Origin: Candidatus Staskawiczbacteria bacterium RIFCSPHIGHO2_02_FULL_34_10
Lineage (GTDB): Bacteria; Patescibacteriota; Minisyncoccia; Minisyncoccales; Staskawiczbacteraceae
DNA length: 22,204 nt
Direction: 5' to 3'
Assembly: GCA_001821915.1 (NCBI GenBank)
Contig: MHOR01000023.1
Location: 7,869-30,072, forward strand
Shown: positions 13,373 to 19,510 of the stretch, in pieces
Layout of the letters: each line of letters starts with the position of its first letter
How positions within the stretch are numbered: the stretch's first letter is position 1
The notes under the pieces: generated by a model
The model's database searches: none
What the model saw: only the letters and a program-made list of their open reading frames with translations
Told to the model about the DNA's origin: nothing
Position numbers and translations under genes: made by a program

Positions 13373-13401
13373 ATTATAATTCAAAAAAGAGGATAAGTAA
13401 A
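13373..13401 (-). promoter_or_regulatory. Promoter of uvrA
   Basis: Minus strand TTTACT (13396-13401), 17 bp, TATAAT (13373-13378), a near-consensus promoter. The predicted leader is only about 12 nt, so uvrA is nearly leaderless; this also sets the start codon at 13353. Confidence 0.65.
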
Positions 13402-13440
13402 TGATAATGTATGTAGCTTTATGTATAATAGAAGTAAGGA

Positions 13441-13477
13441 ATAAATAAAATAAAAAGCCCTGCGTTGCGGCAGAGCC
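13441..13477 (-). terminator. Terminator of the 64-residue gene
   Basis: Minus strand GGCTCTGC pairs with GCAGGGCT (two G-T pairs) around a 6-nt loop, followed by TTTTATTTTATTT. Confidence 0.8.
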
Positions 13478-13497
13478 ATTGCTAAAAATTACAATTT

Positions 13498-13692
13498 TTA
13501 ATATAATTTTTTGAAACCATTTTCCAATCTTTCAAAACAAGCTATTTTATTATTATCTTTTATGATAAAAATCCCTTTATCATTTATTTCAATTGAACAT
13601 TTTTTAAACTCGGGATTAGATAGTAATTGAATTAACTCAAAGATAATTTCCCTTAATTCTCCTTCAATTTGCATGGGAAACACAATATTCAT
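13498..13692 (-). CDS. Hypothetical protein, 64 residues
   Basis: Function not recognised. The protein starts MNIVFPMQIEGELREIIFE and ends CFERLENGFKKLY; it looks mixed alpha/beta and soluble. ATG 13692 is preferred over an upstream frame extension (to 13728) because GGAGAG lies 6 nt before it. An extended -10 (TGGTATGAT, 13735-13743) upstream and a clean terminator downstream make it a self-contained unit. It is divergent from uvrC and upstream of uvrA on the same strand. It resembles the other short units here (5895-6164, 15551-15733) in its signals, not in sequence. Confidence 0.72.
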   Translation of the reverse strand: MNIVFPMQIEGELREIIFELIQLLSNPEFKKCSIEINDKGIFIIKDNNKIACFERLENGFKKLY

Positions 13693-13734
13693 TATGGTCT
13701 CTCCAAAAAAGGTTTTAAATGTACTCACTATTTA

Positions 13735-13743
13735 ATCATACCA
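13735..13743 (-). promoter_or_regulatory. Extended -10 element for the 64-residue gene
   Basis: Minus strand TGGTATGAT, a TGn-type extended -10; the -35 region at proper distance (TTAAAA) is weak. It leaves a leader of about 37 nt. Confidence 0.35.
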
Positions 13744-13768
13744 TAATATAATAATTTTTTAAGGCCCA

Positions 13769-13797
13769 TTGATAAAATACGATTTTAGGTTTAATTT
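13769..13797 (+). promoter_or_regulatory. Promoter of uvrC
   Basis: TTGATA (13769-13774), 17 bp, TAATTT (13792-13797). The transcript would start only a few bases before ATG 13807, consistent with a leaderless or near-leaderless mRNA and the missing Shine-Dalgarno sequence. Confidence 0.45.
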
Positions 13798-13806
13798 ACA
13801 TACATA

Positions 13807-15246
13807 ATGAACAAATTCAAAGTAATACCAAAATCTCAAATTGATAAGCTTCCCAAAACAGCAGGGGTTTATTTGTTTTATGAAAATAAACCAACACCTA
13901 ATATCAAACACCCAACACCTATGTATATTGGTAAAGCAATACATATAAAAGACAGAGTCAAAAACCATTTTCAGCAACCTTCATATAAGGATAATTTATT
14001 TATAAAGAAAATTAATAAAATAGGTTTTATAAATACTGATTCAGAAATTGAAGCTTTAATTTTAGAAGCTAATTTAATTAAAAAACATCAGCCAAGGTTT
14101 AATGTAGTTTGGCGTGACGATAAAAATTATTTTTATGTTGCAATAGCGCAAAACCGAAGTAAAATTCCATATATTTTTATAACTCACCAAATAGGTAAAT
14201 CTAAAATCATAAATCATAAATCTAAAATCACTTATATTGGTCCTTTTGTAGAGGGAAATGCTTTGAAAAAAACGTTAAAATATTTACGACGGATTTTTCC
14301 ATACTACACATCTATTAAACATCCTATAACTGATTGTACTTGGTGCCATTTAGAGCTTTGCCCGGGGCCAAATCCTAATATTAAAGAGTATAAAAATAAT
14401 ATTAAAAAATTAGTATTAATATTGCATGGCAAAAGAAAAATTGTTTTAAATAAATTAAAATATGAAATGCAACAACTTTCTAAAATTAATAAATATGAGG
14501 AAGCCTTAAAGATTCGGGATAAAATGCATTCTTTAGAACAGGTAATGGCGCATGTGCATTTATTAGAGACAAGAGATAGAAGACAAGAGACAAGGGACAA
14601 GAGACAAGGGACAAGCATATTAGACGGGAAATGGCTGAAAACAGAGAAAATTTTACGAGAAATTTTGAGTGTAAAAAAACCCATTTCAAAAATTGAATGT
14701 TATGACATTTCAAATATACAAGGCAAATACGCTACTGGATCAATGGCGGTTTTTATAGACGGAAAACCAGACAAAAGCCAGTACAAAAAGTTTAAGATAA
14801 AAATGAAAAATGAGCCAAATGATATTGCAATGTTAAAAGAGGTGTTAATGAGGCGACTGGCACATTCAGAATGGACTTATCCAGAAATTATGTTGATTGA
14901 CGGCGGAATCGCGCAACTTAATATTGCCATAAAAGCAAAAAAAGAATTCCTCGCAAATTTAACGATCGTTAAAAACACAAGGAAAATTAAGAACATCAAA
15001 ATCATATCAATTGCAAAAGGCAGACAGGAATTATTTACTGCCGCCTCGCCTAAAAAGGCGGACGAGCCCCGCTCAAATTTTACGAAAAAATTTGAGCGGG
15101 AAAGTAAACCAAAGATCATTCCACTAAAAAACCTGCCACAAGAAGTATATAATCTTATTAAATACTTAGACGACGAGGCCCATAGATTTGCCATTTCGTA
15201 TCATAGATTTCTTCGTAGTAAGAAAACTATGGGACTAAATACATAG
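13807..15246 (+). CDS. uvrC: Excinuclease ABC subunit C, short form with in-frame insertions
   Basis: UvrC makes the two incisions in nucleotide excision repair. Seen in order: GIY-YIG nuclease (GVYLFY, MYIGKA), the ITDCTWCHLELCPGPN region, a UVR motif (EEALKIRDKMHSLEQV), and the RNase H-like nuclease (IECYDISNIQGKYATGSM; MLIDGG; DDEAHRFAISYHR). The protein stops at residue 479, just after the SYHR motif, so the C-terminal helix-hairpin-helix pair of ~600-residue UvrC is missing. Four segments look like insertions: PTPNIKHPTP (13891-13920), GKSKIINHKSK (14197-14230), an Arg/Gln/Thr-rich tract ETRDRRQETRDKRQGT (14565-14616) and a palindromic stretch (15041-15100). All keep the frame. No Shine-Dalgarno sequence; promoter close to the start. 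Confidence 0.96.
   Translation: MNKFKVIPKSQIDKLPKTAGVYLFYENKPTPNIKHPTPMYIGKAIHIKDRVKNHFQQPSYKDNLFIKKINKIGFINTDSEIEALILEANLIKKHQPRFNVVWRDDKNYFYVAIAQNRSKIPYIFITHQIGKSKIINHKSKITYIGPFVEGNALKKTLKYLRRIFPYYTSIKHPITDCTWCHLELCPGPNPNIKEYKNNIKKLVLILHGKRKIVLNKLKYEMQQLSKINKYEEALKIRDKMHSLEQVMAHVHLLETRDRRQETRDKRQGTSILDGKWLKTEKILREILSVKKPISKIECYDISNIQGKYATGSMAVFIDGKPDKSQYKKFKIKMKNEPNDIAMLKEVLMRRLAHSEWTYPEIMLIDGGIAQLNIAIKAKKEFLANLTIVKNTRKIKNIKIISIAKGRQELFTAASPKKADEPRSNFTKKFERESKPKIIPLKNLPQEVYNLIKYLDDEAHRFAISYHRFLRSKKTMGLNT
13891..13920 (+). repeat. In-frame direct repeat near the UvrC N-terminus
   Basis: The word CCAACACCT occurs at 13891-13899 and 13912-13920, encoding PTPNIKHPTP between the GVY and YIG halves of the nuclease motif. 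Confidence 0.6.
14197..14230 (+). repeat. In-frame direct repeat in uvrC
   Basis: AAATCTAAAATCA occurs at 14197-14209 and 14218-14230 with aaatcat words between; it encodes KSKIINHKSK before TYIGPF. Confidence 0.6.
14565..14616 (+). repeat. In-frame tandem-word tract (AGACAAGRG) in uvrC
   Basis: About five imperfect copies of a 9-7 nt word agagacaag/ggacaag encode the hydrophilic ETRDRRQETRDKRQGT linker. Similar words occur inverted in uvrA (near 11455-11480 and 12607-12632). Confidence 0.7.
15041..15100 (+). repeat. Double palindrome inside uvrC
   Basis: CCGCCT (15041-15046) pairs with AGGCGG (15056-15061), and CCCGCTCAAATTTT (15068-15081) pairs perfectly with 15087-15100. It encodes AASPKKADEPRSNFTKKFERE in the loop after IAKGRQELF. 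Confidence 0.8.
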
Positions 15247-15467
15247 GAGGGGTCGGGAGGATTAGGTATCCTCCTGTGTAGGAAATTATTCAAAACCGAG
15301 GATTTTGAAGGAGCGAAGCGACATCGCCTACCGCAAAAAGCTTCGTAAAAAGGCGTTACTAAATTAATCAAAAAAAACAGTCAATTTTAGGTATTTTTGT
15401 ATTTCCATGAATTGCTCAAAATAGTCGTAAAAATAGCACTTTTTTTCCATTTTTTACCATAAAATAC
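15247..15467. other. Intergenic region after uvrC
   Basis: No gene is recognised. It holds a hairpin GGAGGAT/ATCCTCC (15256-15274) without a T-tract and a GC-richer patch with GGAGCGAAGCGACATCGCC (15310-15328) and ATCGCCT/AGGCG pairing, followed by AT-rich sequence leading into the next promoter. Confidence 0.6.
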
Positions 15468-15496
15468 TTGACAAGAATACATAATGGGTGTATAAT
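15468..15496 (+). promoter_or_regulatory. Consensus sigma70 promoter
   Basis: TTGACA (15468-15473), exactly 17 bp, TATAAT (15491-15496): a perfect consensus match, the strongest promoter in the window. The leader to ATG 15551 is about 47 nt. Confidence 0.88.
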
Positions 15497-15550
15497 TAAA
15501 ATATAGGGTGAAATTGTTTTACCCTGATGTCCGAAAACTTGGAGGAAAAA

Positions 15551-15733
15551 ATGCTCACTTACATCCGCCATTGTTGGAAAGTTATGACCGGCAAGAAACT
15601 GATCAAAGTTTGGGGACAATCTGGCCTAGGTGGGGCCATCGGAGTCCTCACCTACTCAGATGGATCCGAAATCGTTATGGATTACTATCCGCCCACATGG
15701 ACGGAAGAATCCCTCGCAAAAAACAAGTTGTAG
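15551..15733 (+). CDS. Hypothetical protein, 60 residues, strongly signalled
   Basis: Function not recognised. The protein begins MLTYIRHCWKVMTGKKLIKV, has a Gly-rich central stretch (GQSGLGGAIGVLTYSDGSE) and ends PPTWTEESLAKNKL. The frame extends upstream to 15527, but ATG 15551 is chosen because GGAGG lies 6 nt before it. It has a perfect consensus promoter, a palindrome right after the stop (AATAGCTAGCTATT, 15734-15747) and a terminator. Codon choice (CTC, ATC, CGC, GGC) and G+C are clearly higher than in its neighbours, suggesting either high expression or recent transfer. An overlapping frame starting at 15508 is considered spurious. Confidence 0.72.
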   Translation: MLTYIRHCWKVMTGKKLIKVWGQSGLGGAIGVLTYSDGSEIVMDYYPPTWTEESLAKNKL

Positions 15734-15754
15734 AATAGCTAGCTATTATACAAC

Positions 15755-15789
15755 AAAGTCCCACATTTCAGTGAGGGACTTTTCTTTTT
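15755..15789 (+). terminator. Terminator of the 60-residue gene
   Basis: AAAGTCCC (15755-15762) pairs with GGGACTTT (15775-15782), inner CAC/GTG pairing, followed by TTTTCTTTTTC. Confidence 0.88.
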
Positions 15790-15818
15790 CTGGAAATCTG
15801 ATATAGTGGACTTATCAA

Positions 15819-16014
15819 TGAACCCCGTTAGAAGTTTGGTAAAAATATAAAAACTTCACTCCGTTAGAGGTCATGGAGTTTCGGGAGAAACTTAAATAAA
15901 ACGAACCTCTAACGGGGTTCAATGGGTAAAAATCTCAGAGGTAATTAATTAACACGAGTAAGCAAAAATATTTTATTTGTAAAATATTTTTGCCCAGACT
16001 TCTAAACGGGGTGA
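15819..16014. repeat. Nested palindromic element with CCGTTAGARG words
   Basis: Four copies of one word: AACCCCGTTAGAAG (15821-15834) and ACTCCGTTAGAGG (15858-15870) forward, CCTCTAACGGGGTT (15906-15919) and CTTCTAAACGGGGTG (15999-16013) inverted. The outer pair ends AAG/CTT and the inner pair AGG/CCT, so they nest. Arms 15819-15832 and 15908-15921 are perfect 14-mers. A further copy (CTTCTAACGGG) is at 363-373. The element ends at the start of the holin-family gene. Confidence 0.7.
15962..15993. repeat. Perfect 14-bp inverted repeat
   Basis: GCAAAAATATTTTA (15962-15975) and its complement (15980-15993) around TTTG. It lies inside the larger nested element just before the holin-family gene; it has no T-tract. 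Confidence 0.8.
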
Positions 16015-16397
16015 AAAAGCTTCTTTTTCAAATTGTAGCAGCTGGACTAGGACTCTGGCTGGCAAATATGTTTGTGCCGGGGATTAGGGTTGTGATACTT
16101 TCTGATTCAAACTTTTTTGGAATTGATTTAACAACTCAATGGCAACTCTTTTTGCTTTTTTCGATTATACTAGGTTTGCTTAATTTTTTCGTAAAACCAA
16201 TATTAAACGTAATTACCTTACCTTTAAGAATTATTACTCTCGGACTTTTCAGCTTTGCCATAAATGCGGGATTAATATGGATTGTGGACGTTGTATTTAA
16301 AGAATTAAGTGTTCCTTTTTTATATCCTCTTTTATACACAACACTTATTATTTGGGGGCTGAATGTAATATCATTAATAGTATTTAATAGAGACTAA
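16011..16397 (+). CDS. Phage holin family IV-type (PF04020-like) four-TM membrane protein
   Basis: A 128-residue membrane protein with four hydrophobic helices: LFQIVAAGLGLWLANMFV, LFLLFSIILGLLNFFV, the ITLGLFSFAINAGLIWIVDVV segment and LLYTTLIIWGLNVISLIVF. The conserved NFFVKPILNVITLPLRIITLG block is typical of the family, which is widespread in bacterial chromosomes and not necessarily phage-derived; function unknown. The frame extends to TTG 15990, but this lies inside an inverted repeat; GTG 16011 (VKKLLFQIV) matches the usual N-terminus. No clear ribosome site. It is 6 nt before secG, so probably co-transcribed. Confidence 0.88.
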   Translation: MKKLLFQIVAAGLGLWLANMFVPGIRVVILSDSNFFGIDLTTQWQLFLLFSIILGLLNFFVKPILNVITLPLRIITLGLFSFAINAGLIWIVDVVFKELSVPFLYPLLYTTLIIWGLNVISLIVFNRD

Positions 16398-16403
16398 ATT
16401 AGT

Positions 16404-16622
16404 ATGAATCAAATATTATTTTTTGGACAAATTGCTGTTTCGGTGATTTTAATTGTGCTTATTGCAATCCAGCAACGAGGAACCGCCTTGGGTTCCGCTT
16501 TTGGGGGAGGGGGTGGAGAATTTTATTCTGCAAGACGAGGAATACAAAAAAAATTACACTATGCTACAATAGGCATAGCTGGACTATTTATAATTTTGAG
16601 TATTTTAGGTCTTTTAATTTAA
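16404..16622 (+). CDS. secG: Protein translocase subunit SecG
   Basis: A 72-residue SecG, the small auxiliary subunit of the SecYEG channel. It shows the standard two-TM layout: IAVSVILIVLIAIQQRG, then the conserved glycine-rich loop (TALGSAFGGGGGEFYSARRG), and a second helix ATIGIAGLFIILSILGLLI. Length is normal. It sits between the holin-family gene and the oligopeptide-binding protein with 6- and 10-nt gaps, so the three form a probable operon. No strong Shine-Dalgarno sequence. Confidence 0.95.
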   Translation: MNQILFFGQIAVSVILIVLIAIQQRGTALGSAFGGGGGEFYSARRGIQKKLHYATIGIAGLFIILSILGLLI

Positions 16623-16632
16623 AAATAAAGTA

Positions 16633-18648
16633 ATGAAATTTCCTAGTTTTTCCCAGTGGAAACAAATTTTTAAAGTACTCAAGAATAAAGAAAAGATAGC
16701 ACTATCAGTATTTTTAATACTAAGTGTTTCGTCTTTAATATTTCTTTTAAATAGTTTTTATATTAATAATACAAAAGTAGTTCCATCTTTGGGAGGCAAA
16801 TATATAGAAGGCGTCCTAGGTCAACCAAGATTTATTAATCCAATATACGGCGAAACGAACGACGTTGACAGAACTTTAATTGATTTAGTGTTTTCTGGTT
16901 TAATGACTTATGACAACAATGGTAAAATAGTAAACGACTTAATAGAAAGTTATAATATTTTTGATAATGGTAAAACATATGAATTTATATTAAAAGATAA
17001 TATTTTATGGCACGATTCAAAACCACTTACTGCTGACGACGTAATATTTACAATAAAAACAATACAAAATTCAGATTATAAAAGTCCGCTAAGGGCTAAT
17101 TGGGTTGATATAAGTATAGAAAAAGTCTCAGATAAATCTTTTAAGTTTCATTTAAAAAGCCCTTATAATTCTTTTCTTGAAAATTGTACTCTCAAAATAT
17201 TGCCAAAACACATTTGGGAAAATATTTCACCAGAAAATTTTGCTCTTTCGCTATATAATCTTCAGCCTATTGGCTCTGGCCCATTTGAATTTATTGATAT
17301 TAATCAGTTAAATACCGGGTTTATAAAAACTCTAAATCTAAAATCAAATAGAAAGTATTACAATCACCCATCATTTATTGCAAATATATCTTTTCAGTTT
17401 TTTGAAAATAAAGAAGACTTAATTAAAGCGGTAAATTCAAGAGAAATAAAAGGATTTACATTAACATCAATAGAAAATAATGAAGTTGCTGAAAAAGAAA
17501 TAAAGCAGGGCTGGTCAAAAAATGATAAATTTTATGTATATTCTTTTTCCTTGCCAAGGTATTTTGCTGTATTTTTAAATAATCAAAAGTCATCTATATT
17601 TTCAGATGAAAATATAAGAAAGGCATTGCTTTATTCAGTAAATAAAAATGAACTTATAGGAAAAATAAGCGCCGAAACAAAGAATAATATTTCATCTGTT
17701 AATTCGCCTATTTTACCAAATTTTTATAACTATCAAGAACCATCTATCAATTATAGCTTTGACACCGATAAAGCAAAAACTTTACTAGATAAATCAGGTT
17801 TTAAAGATAACGGTTCGGCTCCGCTCATCGCAGGTGGTCAAGGTCAAAGAGAAAAAGCCGTTACAAAAAAACCTGCTTTCCAATTTACAAGTTATTTGAA
17901 AGTTGGATCCAAAAATTCAGAAGTTATACAGCTTCAATCTTGTCTTGCCAGATTAGACGATAATTTTAAAAATTTACTTTTAAATGAAACTAATGGAACT
18001 TACAAAAAGGGAACTGAAAATGCAGTAACAGAGTTTCAAAAAAAATACTTGCCAAACCTTGCTCCAACTGGTGAAGTTGGAAGCTCAACTAGAGCACAAT
18101 TAAATAAACTTTGCTTAGGCCCTGCTCAAAACGCGCAACTGTTAAAATTCACATTAGTAACCATAAACCAACCACAATTAGTAAGAGTAGCAAATTTGCT
18201 TAAAGATTACTGGCAAACAGTTGGCATAAGCGTTGAAATAAATGCCGTTTCACTTACAGATTTAAAGCCAATTATTAAAAATAGAAGTTACGATGCTTTA
18301 CTTTATGGAGAAGCGTTGGGGGTGATTCCAGATTTATATCCATTTTGGCATTCATCACAAAAGTTAGATCCCGGATTAAATCTCTCATTCTACGAAAATA
18401 AAAATGTAGATCAGTTATTAAAAGAAGCCCGAGAAACATTAGACGAATCTATTAAAGCGCAAAAACTTGAAAAATTACAGGATACTATAAATAATGATGC
18501 CCCTGTCCTATTTTTGTACAACCCCGATTATATTTACTGGGTCACGCAACAAATTCAAGGAATAGATACTCAAAAGATTGTTGACCCCGCAAAAAGATTT
18601 GTGAATATTACGAATTGGTTTATTAATACTAAAAGGGTATGGAAATAA
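16633..18648 (+). CDS. Oligopeptide ABC transporter substrate-binding protein with nested peptidoglycan-binding domain
   Basis: A 671-residue extracytoplasmic SBP_bac_5 protein. The N-terminus has a single membrane anchor (about residues 22-42, IALSVFLILSVSSLIFLL) and no lipobox Cys. The SBP fold is clear: YIEGVLGQPRFINPIYGET, WHDSKPLTADDVIFTIK, PIGSGPFEF, IRKALLYSVNKNELIG and a C-terminal lobe from LKFTLVTINQPQLVRVANLL with FNITNWF-like ending. Between SGFKDNG and LKFTLV (residues ~395-500), where homologues have a short loop, sits a PG_binding_1 domain (about 420-496): YLKVGSKNSEVIQLQSCLA, GTYKKGTENAVTEFQKKY, GEVGSSTRAQLNKLC. It could tether peptide capture to the cell wall (inference). No permease or ATPase genes are in the window. 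No Shine-Dalgarno sequence. Confidence 0.92.
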   Translation: MKFPSFSQWKQIFKVLKNKEKIALSVFLILSVSSLIFLLNSFYINNTKVVPSLGGKYIEGVLGQPRFINPIYGETNDVDRTLIDLVFSGLMTYDNNGKIVNDLIESYNIFDNGKTYEFILKDNILWHDSKPLTADDVIFTIKTIQNSDYKSPLRANWVDISIEKVSDKSFKFHLKSPYNSFLENCTLKILPKHIWENISPENFALSLYNLQPIGSGPFEFIDINQLNTGFIKTLNLKSNRKYYNHPSFIANISFQFFENKEDLIKAVNSREIKGFTLTSIENNEVAEKEIKQGWSKNDKFYVYSFSLPRYFAVFLNNQKSSIFSDENIRKALLYSVNKNELIGKISAETKNNISSVNSPILPNFYNYQEPSINYSFDTDKAKTLLDKSGFKDNGSAPLIAGGQGQREKAVTKKPAFQFTSYLKVGSKNSEVIQLQSCLARLDDNFKNLLLNETNGTYKKGTENAVTEFQKKYLPNLAPTGEVGSSTRAQLNKLCLGPAQNAQLLKFTLVTINQPQLVRVANLLKDYWQTVGISVEINAVSLTDLKPIIKNRSYDALLYGEALGVIPDLYPFWHSSQKLDPGLNLSFYENKNVDQLLKEARETLDESIKAQKLEKLQDTINNDAPVLFLYNPDYIYWVTQQIQGIDTQKIVDPAKRFVNITNWFINTKRVWK

Positions 18649-18734
18649 TCCTACGAATTACGAATCATGCCGAATTACGAATAACAATAATAGACGCCGT
18701 ATTGGTAATTCGATTAAATTCGTAATTCGTAGGA
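18649..18734. repeat. 17-bp perfect inverted repeat filling the spacer before pgi
   Basis: TCCTACGAATTACGAAT (18649-18665) and its exact complement (18718-18734) flank an inner, partly self-complementary stretch with further cgaattac/gtaattcg words. The right arm ends AGGA 7 nt before the isomerase ATG, so the repeat supplies the only Shine-Dalgarno-like sequence. Confidence 0.85.
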
Positions 18735-18741
18735 ATTATAA

Positions 18742-19347
18742 ATGGATATTAATTTAAAAAACTTAACTCCCGATATACGATATTTAGATGACATGAAAAA
18801 AGTGTGCTATGACCAAGAATGGTTCGCATCAGCTGAAAATTTTGAGTTATATTTCATGTACCGGGGAATAGAAAAAAAAAATGGCATACGATATGACATA
18901 ACCGTAATTCCTGCCAATATGTTAGGAAACGAATTTGTAAAAACTAAGGGTCACTACCATATTGGGAAATACCAGGAAGTGTACACTGTATTAGAAGGCC
19001 AAGCTATATACTTAATGCAAAAGAAAAAAATAGATGATGAGATTGAAGATATCTACGTAGTAAAAGCAAAAAAAGGAGATGTTGTGGTAATTCCATCTGA
19101 TTATGGGCATATCACCATTAACCCTTCAAGCATAGAAGATTTGAAAATGGCAAACTGGATTGATTCTGATTGTAAAAGTGATTACTCTTTATTTGAAAAA
19201 TTTCAAGGCGCCTGTTACTACTACTTAGCCACTGAAAACGGGGCAAGCTGGGTAAAAAACGAACACTATAAAAATATTCCTGATCTTCGTTTTGAAGAAC
19301 CGTTAAAAGAGGTTCCAAAAGATTTAGACTTTCTTAAAGCTAGTTAA
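18742..19347 (+). CDS. Cupin-type glucose-6-phosphate isomerase
   Basis: A 201-residue protein matching the cupin phosphoglucose isomerase family (PF06560, archaeal type), which interconverts glucose 6-phosphate and fructose 6-phosphate using a bound metal. The metal-binding motif is present: H71 and H73 in KGHYHIGKYQE, E79, and H123 in PSDYGHITIN. TVIPANMLGNEFVKTKGHY and YTVLEGQAIYLMQ are typical. It is unrelated to the classical bacterial PGI fold, so it probably is this cell's sugar isomerase (inference). ATG 18742 follows AGGA from the upstream inverted repeat. tRNA-Leu starts 4 nt after its stop. Confidence 0.92.
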   Translation: MDINLKNLTPDIRYLDDMKKVCYDQEWFASAENFELYFMYRGIEKKNGIRYDITVIPANMLGNEFVKTKGHYHIGKYQEVYTVLEGQAIYLMQKKKIDDEIEDIYVVKAKKGDVVVIPSDYGHITINPSSIEDLKMANWIDSDCKSDYSLFEKFQGACYYYLATENGASWVKNEHYKNIPDLRFEEPLKEVPKDLDFLKAS

Positions 19348-19351
19348 GAAT

Positions 19352-19435
19352 GCGGATGTGGCGGAATTGGCAGACGCACTGGCTTCAGGTGCCAGCGGAG
19401 GAAACTCCATGAGAGTTCGACTCTCTCTATCCGCA
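19352..19435 (+). tRNA. tRNA-Leu(CAG)
   Basis: Class II tRNA with acceptor GCGGATG/TATCCGC, D-arm with GGCAGAC, anticodon arm CTGGC-TTCAGGT-GCCAG (anticodon CAG), short variable arm GGAG-GAAA-CTCC, T-arm GAGAG-TTCGACT-CTCTC and discriminator A. CCA is not encoded. It follows the isomerase gene directly. Confidence 0.96.
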
Positions 19436-19510
19436 CAAAATATAGTTCTCAAATAATATTAAAATTAAATAATTTCAAATTGTAAATTTCAAATTGAAAA
19501 TTAGATACTT

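Noticed and set aside
15508..15738. 76-codon frame overlapping the 60-residue gene
   Set aside because: The alternative frame has the GGAGG ribosome site and sensible composition; this one has neither.
15962..15993. Intrinsic terminator before the holin-family gene
   Set aside because: The hairpin is AT-rich, lacks a T-tract and no transcript reaches it beyond the previous strong terminator.
16011..16397. Phage lysis holin / prophage remnant
   Set aside because: The family name is historical; the gene sits beside secG with no phage genes nearby.
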